Program-made: the position numbers and the translations under genes | Assembly: GCF_900115845.1 (NCBI RefSeq) | Contig: NZ_FOXX01000006.1 | Coordinates: forward strand, 1 to 64,000 | Origin: Priestia endophytica DSM 13796 | Lineage (GTDB): Bacteria > Bacillota > Bacilli > Bacillales > Bacillaceae_H | Direction of reading: 5' to 3' | Length of the DNA stretch: 64,000 bases | In this document: positions 43,225 through 51,814 of the stretch, in pieces | Numbering within the stretch: position 1 is the stretch's first letter | Layout: the number at the start of each line of letters is the position of its first letter | Notes under the pieces: generated by a model | Told to the model about the DNA's origin: nothing | What the model saw: only the letters and a program-made list of their open reading frames with translations | Database searches by the model: none

Positions 43225-43442
43225 GGAATTTCCGACCTCACTTTCGTTATGTAATCGTATAGAGATAAAAACATTCTATTTATAAACATATTACCATTTT
43301 ATTTTTCTGAATCAACAGAAAAATTAAAATATAATTACTAAACGTAAAAAAACAATGGAAGAGAGTCTAACAAGAATAAACCATTTGAGAAAAGAGCTGG
43401 ATATAATTAATTCATAATTTTCAGAAAATAGAGGTGAGCGAA

Positions 43443-44690
43443 ATGAAGAAAAATAATCCAGCTCTTGTTATCTTTTTATTCTTCTTAGGATGGGTGTTCA
43501 TGTATGCAGATCGAAATATTCTTTCCCCTGTTATGGGTGATATCGGAGAGGAGTGGAATTTAAGTCAAACGGAGCTCGGCCTTATGTCTACCGTCTTTTT
43601 TGCTTCATATGCGTTTATGCAAATTCCAACAGGGTTTTTAGCAGATAAGTTTGGACGAGTGAGAGTCCTTGTTACAGGTTATATCATTTTTGGGGTTGCT
43701 ACATATCTAAGTGGAGCAGTCACAACATTTGCTTTATTTCTTCTTATGCGTGCTCTTACAGGATTAGGAGAAGGAACATACTATGGGTCACAGTATGGCA
43801 TCTCTTCTAACATTACCCCAAAAAAATACCGAGGTCTTGTGTCAGCCCTTATTAACAGCGGGATGGCATTAGGGATTTCACTTGGTCTTATTGCAGCAAG
43901 CTATTTTACTTACACGTTAGATAAAGGCTGGCAGTTTTCATTTTACTTGTTTGCCATACCAACTGTCATTATAGCTATTTTAATTGGTGTCTTTGTTCGT
44001 GATGGCAATAAAGAAGAGAAAGTTTCAACTGCCGTTCCAACTGAAAACGTAAGCCTCAAGCAACTTTTCACCAAAAACCATATATGCGTCTATATTATTA
44101 TCTTTTGCTCTCTTTACGGTTTTTTTGGAATGTTAACATGGCTGCCATATTATTTGCAGACAGCTCGTGGTGTTGATGGATCACAAACAGGTATTATTGC
44201 TTCACTTGTTCCATGGGCATCAATTCCAGGTGCCATTTTCTTTGGTTACATTTCAGATCGTGTAAAAAGCAAAAAGCCTCTTATTATCTCTCTAGCTGTC
44301 GCAGGAGCTTTCCTGCAGATTGTTATTCCTTATACAGAAAGTTATTCACTTCTCCTTACCGGGTTAGTCCTATATGGCTTGCTTGGAAAACTGGCTCTTG
44401 ACCCTGTACTAATCTCATACATCGCAGACATTACCCCAGCTTCTATGTATTCAAAGGTCTATGGATTCTTTAATTTTAGCGGCATGCTTTCTTCCATTTT
44501 TGCGCCTTATATTACAGGCTATTTTGCAGATCGAACAGGAAGTCTTGAGCTTGGTTTTTACTTATCTGGAGCACTATTACTCGTTGGTGCTGTCGCTTTT
44601 CTGTTCACAGACAAAGGTCCAAAAGAAAGTCCAGTTTCACAACTAGCTGTGAAAAAGAACTATAAATCAGGGGAGGAAAACTTAATATGA
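43443..44690 (+). CDS. MFS transporter (anion:cation symporter type)
   Basis: 415 residues, twelve membrane helices. Motifs: WVFMYADRNILSPVMGDI, GFLADKFGRVRVLVTGY (MFS motif A), LTGLGEGTYYGSQYGISSN and the second half GYISDRVKSKKPLI. The A-D-R and G-E-G-x-Y motifs place it in the ACS-like branch that carries organic anions. Start ATG 43443 follows AGAGGTGA; an in-frame GTG three codons before overlaps it. It overlaps ywrD by ATGA, so the two are one operon; the transporter may import or export a gamma-glutamyl compound handled by YwrD (inference). Confidence 0.88.
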   Translation: MKKNNPALVIFLFFLGWVFMYADRNILSPVMGDIGEEWNLSQTELGLMSTVFFASYAFMQIPTGFLADKFGRVRVLVTGYIIFGVATYLSGAVTTFALFLLMRALTGLGEGTYYGSQYGISSNITPKKYRGLVSALINSGMALGISLGLIAASYFTYTLDKGWQFSFYLFAIPTVIIAILIGVFVRDGNKEEKVSTAVPTENVSLKQLFTKNHICVYIIIFCSLYGFFGMLTWLPYYLQTARGVDGSQTGIIASLVPWASIPGAIFFGYISDRVKSKKPLIISLAVAGAFLQIVIPYTESYSLLLTGLVLYGLLGKLALDPVLISYIADITPASMYSKVYGFFNFSGMLSSIFAPYITGYFADRTGSLELGFYLSGALLLVGAVAFLFTDKGPKESPVSQLAVKKNYKSGEENLI

Positions 44691-46267
44691 ATGAAGCAAT
44701 TGTTGGAACAAAATCAATGGTCGTTAGTCCACATTATTTAGCCTCTGGAGCAGGAGATAAGATTCTCCAGCGAGGCGGAAATGCCTTTGATGCGGCTGTT
44801 GCGGTGAGTGCTTGTTTAGCAGTTGTGTATCCTCATATGACTGGGCTTGGTGGAGATTCATTTTGGCTCATGCAGCAGAAAGAAGAGGAAAAAGTGCGCG
44901 CTTATAATGGAAGCGGCCGATCAGGTCGTGAAGTGACAAGAGATAAATATCGGGGAGAAAAAGCGATTCCAACAAGAGGGATTAAAAGTGCAATTACCGT
45001 CCCAGGTATGGTTGACAGCTGGGATGCCGTTTTGAAAAAATACGGGACGATGACACTAGCAGAAGTTCTTGAACCAGCTATAAGCTATGCTTTATTTGGC
45101 TTCCCTTTTTCAAAAGATCAGCATGAAAACACAATGAACAATTTAAAGTTATTCAGCGAACAGCCTGACACTGCTACTGTTTTCCTTCCAAATGGGCGTG
45201 TGCCACATGTAAATGAAAAGTTTGTTCAAACGAATCTTGCTCATACGTTAAAAGAGCTTGCTGAAAAAGGGCGGGACTTCTTTTATAAAGGAGAGCTTGG
45301 AAAACGAATCGTGAGGAGTCTTCAAGAAAAGGGAAGTTTATTAGAGGTTGAAGATTTCGCTGAGCACCAAGGCGCATGGGTTGAACCTCTTTCAACAACG
45401 TATCGCGGCTATACGATATACCAAGTACCACCAAATTCACAAGGGTTTGTTGGATTAATGACGTTAAACGTGCTAGAAAACTATGATTTACGGTCTATCT
45501 CACACGGCTCCTATGAATATTACCACCTGTTAGTCGAAGCATTAAAACGAACGTTCCAAGATCGGAACGAATTTCTGACAGATCCTCACTTCTCAGCCAT
45601 TCCTCTTCAGAATTTGTTAAGTAAATCGTATGGAAAAGAAATAGCGAATGAGATTACTTTTGAAAAAACAAATGATGTGACAACACAGCCAATTGGAAAT
45701 GATACAGCTTATGCCGCAGTTGTTGATGAACACGGAAATGCGGTGTCCTTTATTCAAAGCCTCTATTTTGAATTTGGCTCAGGTGTAATCGCAGGAGATA
45801 CCGGTATCCTTATGCAAAATCGAGGATCATTTTTTTCTCTTGATGAGAATCATGTGAATACACTAGAACCAAAGAAAAGAACGTTCCACACACTAATGCC
45901 TGCAATGGCTTGTAAAGACGGAAAACCTTCTATTTTATACGGCACACAGGGTGGAGAAGGGCAGCCGCAAACCCAAACAGCCCTTATTACAAGAATGATT
46001 GATTACGGAATGAACCCCCAAGAAGCGATTAGCTCTCCACGCTTTTTATGGGGAAGAACGTGGGGAGAGGAAACACAAGAGTTAAAAATCGAAGGACGAA
46101 TTAGTGAGGAAGTGGAAAAGTCGCTAGCTCGTGCTGGTCATCTTGTAAAAAGAGTGAGTGATTTAGATGGAGTAATGGGGCATGCACATGCCATTGTTAT
46201 AGATGATCAAGGGTTTTTACACGGTGGAGTAGATCCACGGAGTGATGGAGGAGCGTTTGGGAGATAA
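44687..46267 (+). CDS. ywrD: gamma-glutamyltransferase-like protein (YwrD)
   Basis: 526 residues, N-terminal nucleophile hydrolase. The self-cleavage point is visible at DTAYAAVVDEHGNAVSFIQS: the T before AYAAVVD is the nucleophile. N-terminal GGNAFDAAVAVSACLAVVYPHMTGLGGDSFWL and C-terminal TLMPAMACKDGKP and GTQGGEGQPQTQTALI complete the family. No signal peptide is seen, so it acts inside the cell, unlike secreted Ggt. In B. subtilis ywrD also lies next to ywrABC. A loop-less palindrome terminator follows. Confidence 0.93.
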   Translation: MNEAIVGTKSMVVSPHYLASGAGDKILQRGGNAFDAAVAVSACLAVVYPHMTGLGGDSFWLMQQKEEEKVRAYNGSGRSGREVTRDKYRGEKAIPTRGIKSAITVPGMVDSWDAVLKKYGTMTLAEVLEPAISYALFGFPFSKDQHENTMNNLKLFSEQPDTATVFLPNGRVPHVNEKFVQTNLAHTLKELAEKGRDFFYKGELGKRIVRSLQEKGSLLEVEDFAEHQGAWVEPLSTTYRGYTIYQVPPNSQGFVGLMTLNVLENYDLRSISHGSYEYYHLLVEALKRTFQDRNEFLTDPHFSAIPLQNLLSKSYGKEIANEITFEKTNDVTTQPIGNDTAYAAVVDEHGNAVSFIQSLYFEFGSGVIAGDTGILMQNRGSFFSLDENHVNTLEPKKRTFHTLMPAMACKDGKPSILYGTQGGEGQPQTQTALITRMIDYGMNPQEAISSPRFLWGRTWGEETQELKIEGRISEEVEKSLARAGHLVKRVSDLDGVMGHAHAIVIDDQGFLHGGVDPRSDGGAFGR

Positions 46268-46275
46268 AAGGACAA

Positions 46276-46307
46276 AAAAGAGGTTGGATCATGATCCAAC
46301 CTCTTTT
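46276..46307. terminator. 32-bp perfect palindrome terminator between convergent genes
   Basis: AAAAGAGGTTGGATC and its mirror form a perfect inverted repeat with no spacer; each strand ends in TTTT. It serves ywrD and the MerR-type gene. Confidence 0.85.
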
Positions 46308-46308
46308 A

Positions 46309-46677
46309 TTATTGTTTCTCTAGTTCCTTATAATAAGCTATTTTTTTCTGAATTTCTTGAAGGTTTCCCTCTAGTTCTTTTATTTCCTCTTGCACATTAC
46401 TGTGATGCTCTTCTAGTAATTTACGACGAGATGAAGCCGTTGAATTTCCTTGACTTCTAAGGTCTGAAAATTGTTTCATCTGAATCATTGGCATTCCGGT
46501 CTTACGTAAGCGAAGTAAAAAGGCAATCCAAGAAAGGTCCCCTTCACAATACTGACGATAGCCGTTTTCATCCCGTTTGATATGTGAAAGCAAACCAATT
46601 TTCTCATAGTAGCGTAACGTATGAACAGAAACCCCTGTTATGTTAGCAACTTCTTTAATCGTTAATACATTTTCCAT
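46309..46677 (-). CDS. MerR-family regulator (AdhR/NmlR type)
   Basis: 122 residues: LTIKEVANITGVSVHTLRYYEKIGLL is the MerR HTH, GYRQYCEGDLSWIAFLLRLRKTGMPM the second helix-wing, then a coiled coil. AdhR/NmlR proteins respond to aldehydes or thiol stress through a Cys; the C in this protein is at the HTH-core boundary (RQYCEGD, residue about 44). The ATG has no clear Shine-Dalgarno, and a TATAAT lies about ten bases upstream, so the mRNA may be almost leaderless. Divergent from the carboxymuconolactone decarboxylase gene with a shared operator. Confidence 0.85.
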   Translation of the reverse strand: MENVLTIKEVANITGVSVHTLRYYEKIGLLSHIKRDENGYRQYCEGDLSWIAFLLRLRKTGMPMIQMKQFSDLRSQGNSTASSRRKLLEEHHSNVQEEIKELEGNLQEIQKKIAYYKELEKQ

Positions 46678-46709
46678 AATATTCATTATAACATAGAAAA
46701 AGCCTTGCT

Positions 46710-46725
46710 TTAGAGCGCGCTCTAA
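46710..46725. promoter_or_regulatory. 16-bp palindromic operator of the MerR-type regulator
   Basis: TTAGAGCGCGCTCTAA is perfect and sits between CTTGCTT, the -35 of the decarboxylase promoter, and its -10. MerR activators bind such palindromes in over-long spacers. The form CTTA/GAG...CTC matches what I recall for AdhR/NmlR sites. Confidence 0.7.
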
Positions 46726-46767
46726 CCGATAGGATAAAAATATCTTATTAAAGGAGGAAGTCGTTTA

Positions 46768-47154
46768 ATGAATGAACGTTATGAACGTGGATGGGAAAGA
46801 TTAATGAAAGTAGATGGAGAAGGAGGAAAAGGAGTGATAGAGTCTTTAAAGGAAATTGCTCCTGATCTTGGTCAATATGTTATTGAATTTGCATTTGGAG
46901 ATATTTATTCACGGGGAGAGCTTGATTTAAAACAGAGACAGCTTGTTACTCTTTCTTCACTTACAACTCAAGGAGGATGTGAACGACAGCTTCGTGTTCA
47001 TATTAATGCATCTTTAAATGTAGGATTAAATCCCCGTGAGATCGTTGAAGCAATTATGCACTGTGTACCATATACAGGCTTTCCAAGAGTATTGAACGCC
47101 ATTTTTGTTGCAAAAGAAACCTTTGTAGAAAGAGAAATAAAAGTAAAGTTATAA
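46768..47154 (+). CDS. carboxymuconolactone decarboxylase/AhpD-like protein (YraC type)
   Basis: 128 residues. Helical AhpD-fold: RYERGWERLMKVDGE, then YSRGELDLKQRQLVTLSSLTTQGGCERQLRVHINASLNVGLNPREIVEAI. A C lies in the core (GGC-E-R-Q, residue about 73) and another in MHCVPYTGFP; their use as a redox pair is unproven. Strong AAAGGAGGAAG ribosome site. Divergent from the MerR regulator, matching the B. subtilis adhR-yraC arrangement for aldehyde stress. Confidence 0.85.
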   Translation: MNERYERGWERLMKVDGEGGKGVIESLKEIAPDLGQYVIEFAFGDIYSRGELDLKQRQLVTLSSLTTQGGCERQLRVHINASLNVGLNPREIVEAIMHCVPYTGFPRVLNAIFVAKETFVEREIKVKL

Positions 47155-47161
47155 ACAAAAA

Positions 47162-47196
47162 AGACCGCTTAGCAGAGAATGACTACTAAGCGGTCT
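47162..47196 (-). terminator. terminator of the EamA gene (minus strand)
   Basis: AGACCGCTTAG and CTAAGCGGTCT form an 11-bp stem. On the minus strand it ends in TTTTTTG, so it mainly serves the EamA gene. Confidence 0.8.
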
Positions 47197-47209
47197 ATAT
47201 TGAAAGGGA

Positions 47210-48151
47210 TTAACTTTTAGCTTTCCCACTTTTACTTTCTTTCATACTTAACACAACTCCGAAAATAACGATAATGCCTCCAATAATTTGAGCTGTTCGA
47301 ATCACTTCATGGAGCACAATGACAGAAAAGATAACTCCAAAGATCGGAACAAGATTCATAAGCGTTACAGCAGAACTTGAAGATAATTTTCGTAAACTAT
47401 AATTATATAGAAGAAAAGCGACAACAGAACAAAATATTCCAAGATAAAGAAGCACTAAAAATGACTCCATCGTCGGCATTTTCCAACTTGATTTTTCAAT
47501 AAAAGCAACAGGAATAAAGGTAATCGCTCCTGCTAATGTTTGATAAAAGGAAATCGTAATCATCGAATATTTTTTAACAACTTTACGTGTTGTAAAATTA
47601 TAAAAAGCAAATACGAAACCAGCTAAAACTAAAATCACGTTTCCAAGTAGTGCATGCCCGCTTTCTGCTACATGCGGATTATAAGAAATTTGGTAAACCC
47701 CAATAAGCGCAATTAGAATGCCTATTCCTTTAGCCCATGAGATTTTAACTTTATAAAATATAAATTCAATAAGAGCGGTGATAGCTGGATAAGCGGCAAT
47801 AATAATAGCAGCATTCGAGGCTGTTGTAAGTTCAACACCGATATTTTCCATTGAAAAGTAAAGCGTTGTTCCTAATACACCGCTTAGTGACATTACGCCA
47901 ATGTCTTTAAGTGATGGAATTGTTTTGTCTTTTTTTATGAGCATGATGATTCCTAAAATGATGGCTGCTACCATAAAACGTGCTGCACCAAGCGTAAGTG
48001 GAGAAAATGATGCATAAGCTATTTTTGTACCTACAAACGATGTACTCCAAAAAAGAACAGCAATAAGTGTAGCCATTATGTATAACGTAAGGCCTTTTTT
48101 CACTTTTTTTGCTTTCACTTTTGGTTCATACTGATTCAAAACCGTATCCAT
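47210..48151 (-). CDS. EamA/DMT-family permease
   Basis: 313 residues, ten membrane helices in two EamA repeats (MATLIAVLFWSTSFVGTKIAY..., and LGNVILVLAGFVFAFYNFTTRKV). Family members export amino acids, metabolites or drugs. N-terminus is a charged cytoplasmic stretch of about 20 residues. Divergent from the TrmB-like regulator; the promoter has TTGACA and a palindromic site overlapping the probable start, so repression by the neighbour is likely. Confidence 0.9.
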   Translation of the reverse strand: MDTVLNQYEPKVKAKKVKKGLTLYIMATLIAVLFWSTSFVGTKIAYASFSPLTLGAARFMVAAIILGIIMLIKKDKTIPSLKDIGVMSLSGVLGTTLYFSMENIGVELTTASNAAIIIAAYPAITALIEFIFYKVKISWAKGIGILIALIGVYQISYNPHVAESGHALLGNVILVLAGFVFAFYNFTTRKVVKKYSMITISFYQTLAGAITFIPVAFIEKSSWKMPTMESFLVLLYLGIFCSVVAFLLYNYSLRKLSSSSAVTLMNLVPIFGVIFSVIVLHEVIRTAQIIGGIIVIFGVVLSMKESKSGKAKS

Positions 48152-48177
48152 TCTACCCCTCCATTGAATCTTAAAGT

Positions 48178-48199
48178 AGTTGCTACAAATGTAGCGACT
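48178..48199. promoter_or_regulatory. operator between EamA and TrmB-type genes
   Basis: AGTTGCTACA (48178-48187) and TGTAGCGACT (48190-48199) form a 10-bp inverted repeat with one mismatch, two-base spacer. It overlaps the expected start of the EamA promoter, fitting a repressor site. Confidence 0.55.
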
Positions 48200-48225
48200 A
48201 TATATAACTTATAATTATCTCCATT

Positions 48226-48231
48226 ATCTGT
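48226..48231 (-). promoter_or_regulatory. -35 of the EamA promoter
   Basis: TTGACA on the minus strand. A TATAAG lies about 15 bases downstream as -10, a little short of the usual 17. The plus strand also has a TATAAT near 48246 that may serve the TrmB-type gene. Confidence 0.45.
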
Positions 48232-48288
48232 CAAGGGAAATAATGATATAATAGCTCTAATAGTGCTCGGGTAATGAAGGAGGAAAAC

Positions 48289-49131
48289 ATGAAAGTAGAC
48301 ATTATTAAAATTTTGCAAGATCTGAATTTTACAGAGTATGAAGCAAAGGCATATATAACATTGTTAGAAAAATCACCATTGTCAGGTTACGCGATTTCTC
48401 TTAACTCAGGTGTGCCCCGCTCTAAAATTTATGAAGTACTTGGTGGCCTTGTTGACAGAGGAGAAGTCATGATAAGTCATGAAAACCCGGCTCTTTACAC
48501 TCCGCTTCCTCCACATGAGCTCATTAATTTGAAAAAACGAAAAGCCGAAACATCGTTTGAAGTAGCGGAAGAGGCGCTTGAACATTATTCTTATGTTTCA
48601 TTAAATCGAGAAAACATTTGGAACATTACAGGGCATGAAGCCATTATTAATCGTGCCAAAGAAGCGATTAAAGAAGCAAAAGGACGGATTCTCCTAGAAA
48701 TTTGGATGGAAGATGCAGAAGAAATACGCAAAGAACTCGAAAAAGCAGCCGGGCGTGGTGTGCAAATCTTAATTGTTTCTTACGGCACACTTGGTTTTGA
48801 TTTCGCGGAAGTATATGAACATGATGCAAGTGATGAAATTACCGAAGAATATGGGGGACGCTGGATTGTTTTAAGCGTTGATGATCAAGAAGTTGTGGCA
48901 GGCATTCTCTCACTTGGTGACGACAGTCGTGCTGCATGGACAATGCATCCAGGTCTTGTGATGCCGATTACAGAAGTGATTGTACATGACTTGTATATAT
49001 ATGAAATGATGAAAGAACATCGCGATACATTGGAAAAAAGCTTTGGCCCGAATTTGATTGAGCTTAGAAATCGCTTTAAGTTTGGCTCGTCTGGGTATAG
49101 CGTTGCAGCGAGATTAGGGTTGATTGAATAG
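48289..49131 (+). CDS. TrmB-family sugar-responsive regulator
   Basis: 280 residues. N-terminal winged helix: LNFTEYEAKAYITLLEKSPLSGYAISLNSGVPRSKIYEVLGGLVDRGEV. The C-terminal part is a PLD-like/TrmB sugar-binding domain with ILLEIWMEDAEEIRKEL and IVLSVDDQEVVAGILS, though the AGI loop differs from TrmB proper. Archaeal and bacterial TrmB proteins bind sugars and control uptake genes. ATG 48289 follows AAGGAGG by normal spacing; an upstream ATG reads through that site. Likely controls the EamA permease. Confidence 0.85.
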   Translation: MKVDIIKILQDLNFTEYEAKAYITLLEKSPLSGYAISLNSGVPRSKIYEVLGGLVDRGEVMISHENPALYTPLPPHELINLKKRKAETSFEVAEEALEHYSYVSLNRENIWNITGHEAIINRAKEAIKEAKGRILLEIWMEDAEEIRKELEKAAGRGVQILIVSYGTLGFDFAEVYEHDASDEITEEYGGRWIVLSVDDQEVVAGILSLGDDSRAAWTMHPGLVMPITEVIVHDLYIYEMMKEHRDTLEKSFGPNLIELRNRFKFGSSGYSVAARLGLIE

Positions 49132-49137
49132 AGAAGG

Positions 49138-49170
49138 AGCTTCCGTTATTTAACGGAAGCTATTTCATTT
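49138..49170 (+). terminator. terminator of the TrmB-type gene
   Basis: AGCTTCCGTTA and TAACGGAAGCT pair perfectly with a two-base loop; T-rich tail. Confidence 0.75.
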
Positions 49171-49262
49171 ATATATAAGTAATGAAGGCAAACGAGAGAC
49201 AGGAGCAGAAGTTAATCCCTGGGATGAAGTAATGAATAGGAGGGAAGTGATTCTGTTGTCTA

Positions 49263-49457
49263 TTATTCCTCTCCCATCACTTCACCAAGTACAATCACAA
49301 GCAGGATTAACAAAATGCGAATGAGTTTGTCTTTGCATACTATTTTTAATAAAAGTGCTAAAATAATTCCAATAAGTGGTTTATCTTCAATGAAAATGAT
49401 AACCGTGATGTCCAAAAGAGAAATAACAAGATCAATAATATCAAAGTCTCCGTTCAT
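49263..49457 (-). CDS. 64-residue membrane protein
   Basis: Short protein with two hydrophobic helices (about 8-22 and 26-58, the latter long) broken by Lys/Asp patches (EDKPL, CKDKLIR). GAGGTG sits four bases before the ATG, a strong ribosome site. No family recognised. It could be a small membrane-associated regulator or a toxin-like peptide; neither is supported by more than size and composition. Confidence 0.55.
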   Translation of the reverse strand: MNGDFDIIDLVISLLDITVIIFIEDKPLIGIILALLLKIVCKDKLIRILLILLVIVLGEVMGEE

Positions 49458-49702
49458 TTTACACCTCGCTTTTATAGGGTATGTGTTGGAGAGAAGGATG
49501 TGAAAAACAATGCAAAGGGGATAGGAGGACAGAGCGTGAGGGAAACTTTATGATTGCAGTAAGTGGACGCTTATAGAGGAAAAGGAAATTTTATGCAAGA
49601 AATGGATATAGCATATGTCCAATAAGCGATAGACAATTTTGAATCATAATGGATATTTACTTATTTGAATAGGTTTAATTAAACAAGGGAGGAATACATA
49701 CG
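49458..49702. other. intergenic, no feature seen
   Basis: No gene or clear regulatory site seen, except the ribosome site of the gene at 49703 (GGGAGG). Confidence 0.4.
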
Positions 49703-50005
49703 ATGAAATACCTTACTTTAAATGGAGAATCTTATTATATCGAAGTCACACATTTCGAAGACAAAAGTGAACAAGATGAAGAAGGTTACTATGAATATTA
49801 TTATGAGGGAAAAGATGTTAGCTTTGATTCAAAAACAATGTCCATTAACTGCCGGATATATGATGATGAAAAAGAGATTGGTTACCTCTCTAAAAGACCA
49901 AATTATGCTTTGGGAGAAGACGTTAAAATTTTAAAAGCATACTTACATAAGGAATATAATGTGAAACGATTTAAATCAAGTAATGAGGAGTTGGCATCTA
50001 TCTAA
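49703..50005 (+). CDS. small acidic protein, unknown function
   Basis: 100 residues, Tyr- and Glu-rich (VTHFEDKSEQDEEGYYEYYYEG), then a compact CRIYDDEKEIGYLSKRPNYAL with a helical end. GGGAGG at good spacing. No membrane segment. Not recognised; the acidic low-complexity Tyr run is unusual. Confidence 0.5.
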   Translation: MKYLTLNGESYYIEVTHFEDKSEQDEEGYYEYYYEGKDVSFDSKTMSINCRIYDDEKEIGYLSKRPNYALGEDVKILKAYLHKEYNVKRFKSSNEELASI

Positions 50006-50204
50006 GGGCATCCTTGCTTTCCTCCCCTATACATTTAGGTGTTCAGTCATCATACCTAACGAAAAAGAATATTTTGTACATATAGGAAATAAATATAAAA
50101 TTAATAGTTCTTTTTTATCGAAAATAGATATTTCTCTGTATAATATATCTTAGAGACACGTTCATCGTCTTAACCAATAAAATGATAGAAATGGGGAGAT
50201 AACG

Positions 50205-50702
50205 ATGACAACATCAAAACAAGTAATCACAAAACTTTTACATGGAACAGCAAATGATCAAAATACATATCATTTTATGCAAGAGAAGTCGACAATCCTT
50301 GTATCTGGTGAACAAACAAATGGCGCATACTGTGTAGTGAAAGTACAAGAACCTCCCAAAATGGGACCGCCGCCACATATCCATGCGAATGAAGATGAAC
50401 AATTCCATATTATTAAAGGAAGCTTCACTTTCTTTGTTGGAGATGACGTCATTGAAGCAAGAGCAGGAGACTATGTGCACGCTCCAAGAGGGATTAGACA
50501 TCATTTTGTTGCAGGGGACGAAGTGTCTGAAATGTTTGTAACCGCATCACCTGCTGGCTTTGATTGTTTTATTAAAGAACTAGGAAAGCCTGTTAGTGAA
50601 GATGCAGGATTACCAAAAGCTGAGCCACCAACTCCAGAGCAAATGAAACAGTTAGTGGAGGTGGCGGAGAAATTTGGAATGAATTTTACAGACCTAAAGT
50701 AA
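50205..50702 (+). CDS. cupin-domain metal-binding protein
   Basis: 165 residues. A single beta-barrel cupin: PPPHIHANEDEQFHIIKGSFTFFVGDD has the first metal motif (H-x-H-x5-E, residues about 60-70) and GDYVHAPRGIRHHFVAG the second, with the C-terminal H. Cupins of this size act as dioxygenases or isomerases (e.g. quercetin dioxygenase-like) or as small sugar sensors. The substrate cannot be told. Monocistronic with terminator. Confidence 0.85.
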   Translation: MTTSKQVITKLLHGTANDQNTYHFMQEKSTILVSGEQTNGAYCVVKVQEPPKMGPPPHIHANEDEQFHIIKGSFTFFVGDDVIEARAGDYVHAPRGIRHHFVAGDEVSEMFVTASPAGFDCFIKELGKPVSEDAGLPKAEPPTPEQMKQLVEVAEKFGMNFTDLK

Positions 50703-50720
50703 GAATATAAAAGGGAAAAG

Positions 50721-50748
50721 ACTTAGAATTTATTTCTAAGTTTTTTTA
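50721..50748 (+). terminator. terminator of the cupin gene
   Basis: ACTTAGAA and TTCTAAGT pair around five bases, then seven T. Confidence 0.8.
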
Positions 50749-50897
50749 TTTTTAATAGAGAACAATGAAATTCTTCACTTAATATAATTAAAAATGATCT
50801 TTGTAAGTAATTTGAAAATATAATATGGTAAAATATGAAACAGATGGAATAAAAAAACGTCATTTCTTAGGAAGACTTTTTAGAGGAGTAATCATTA

Positions 50898-51176
50898 ATG
50901 AAAAAAATGTTAAAACCCATTTCAATTTTACTTTTTATCATTCATTTTTTTATTTTATACTTGTGGCTTTTTGAATGGGAAAAGCTCTATACGGCTCCTT
51001 GGTTATGGGGATGGGGAATTTCAACTCTAGTAGGAGGAGTGATTTATTTTACTTACTACAAGAAGTCGACAGATCATATGGTATACAAAAAGCTGCTTCT
51101 TTCTTCAACTTTTACAATGGTTGCGATTGCGGTGTTAAGCTTTTTAGTTGATAGTACAGTAGACTCGATGCCATAG
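50898..51176 (+). CDS. three-helix membrane protein, unknown function
   Basis: 92 residues: helices about 6-25, 35-53 and 69-87, with W-rich loops (WLFEWEKLYTAPWLWGWG). Gene just upstream of the secreted protein at 51204 and probably in one operon. The ribosome site GAGGAG is well placed. No family recognised. Confidence 0.55.
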   Translation: MKKMLKPISILLFIIHFFILYLWLFEWEKLYTAPWLWGWGISTLVGGVIYFTYYKKSTDHMVYKKLLLSSTFTMVAIAVLSFLVDSTVDSMP

Positions 51177-51203
51177 ATAAAAAAGATACATAGGAGCAAT
51201 ACA

Positions 51204-51605
51204 GTGAAGAAATATATTTTACTTTTTATGTTTTGTCTACTAGTTGGACAAATGCTAGGCTACAAAGATATTCGTCATAAAGAATTGGAACGTTCTCTAC
51301 ATACGGCATTGCAGGGGGATGTTCATAATGTCAACATCGCGTCTTTAACAGATTTTCAGTGGGATAAAGCGTATGTTTTTCCACCATATACACCAGTTGA
51401 GGTGATGAGGGACGAGCTTGGGGTTCAAAGTTATAAGGATTGGAGCGGTTTAGGTTTTCGAGATGATATTAATTTGCTTGTATTTTTACATGGAGATCAA
51501 ATTGTTCATTATGCTGAAATAGATAGAGCATTTGGTGAATTTGGTCAAAATAATTCACTTTCCTTTACGCCCTCACACGCCACCCTGACTGTTCAAAGGT
51601 TTTAG
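51204..51605 (+). CDS. probable secreted protein, unknown function
   Basis: 133 residues with an N-terminal signal peptide-like segment (KKYILLFMFCLLVGQMLG). The mature part is soluble and aromatic-rich (LTDFQWDKAYVFPPYTPVEVM). GTG start preceded by AGGAG. No domain recognised. Terminator follows. Confidence 0.5.
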   Translation: MKKYILLFMFCLLVGQMLGYKDIRHKELERSLHTALQGDVHNVNIASLTDFQWDKAYVFPPYTPVEVMRDELGVQSYKDWSGLGFRDDINLLVFLHGDQIVHYAEIDRAFGEFGQNNSLSFTPSHATLTVQRF

Positions 51606-51617
51606 AACATCTTAAGA

Positions 51618-51655
51618 AACATCTAGCATAATTAAAAAAGGCTAGATGTTTTATT
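51618..51655 (+). terminator. terminator
   Basis: AACATCTAGC and GCTAGATGTT pair around a 13-base loop, followed by TTTATTTT. Confidence 0.8.
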
Positions 51656-51740
51656 TTGCAAAATATAGTGGTATCTTTTACAAAAAAATTCTTATATTAA
51701 AAGGTAGGGAAAATCATTTACGAATTTTTTCACAAAGTTG

Positions 51741-51794
51741 TTGACAGTCCAATCTAAAACCAATATTATTATATAGACCAATTGTTATAATTGG
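51741..51794 (+). promoter_or_regulatory. promoter and operator of the TetR-LmrB operon
   Basis: TTGACA (51741-51746) and TATTAT (51764-51769), 17 bases apart, form a strong SigA promoter. CCAATT-gttat-AATTGG (51778-51794) is a perfect inverted repeat at the likely start of transcription and the probable site of the TetR-type repressor. Confidence 0.75.
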
Positions 51795-51814
51795 AGAAGG
51801 AAGGGTAGGATTGG

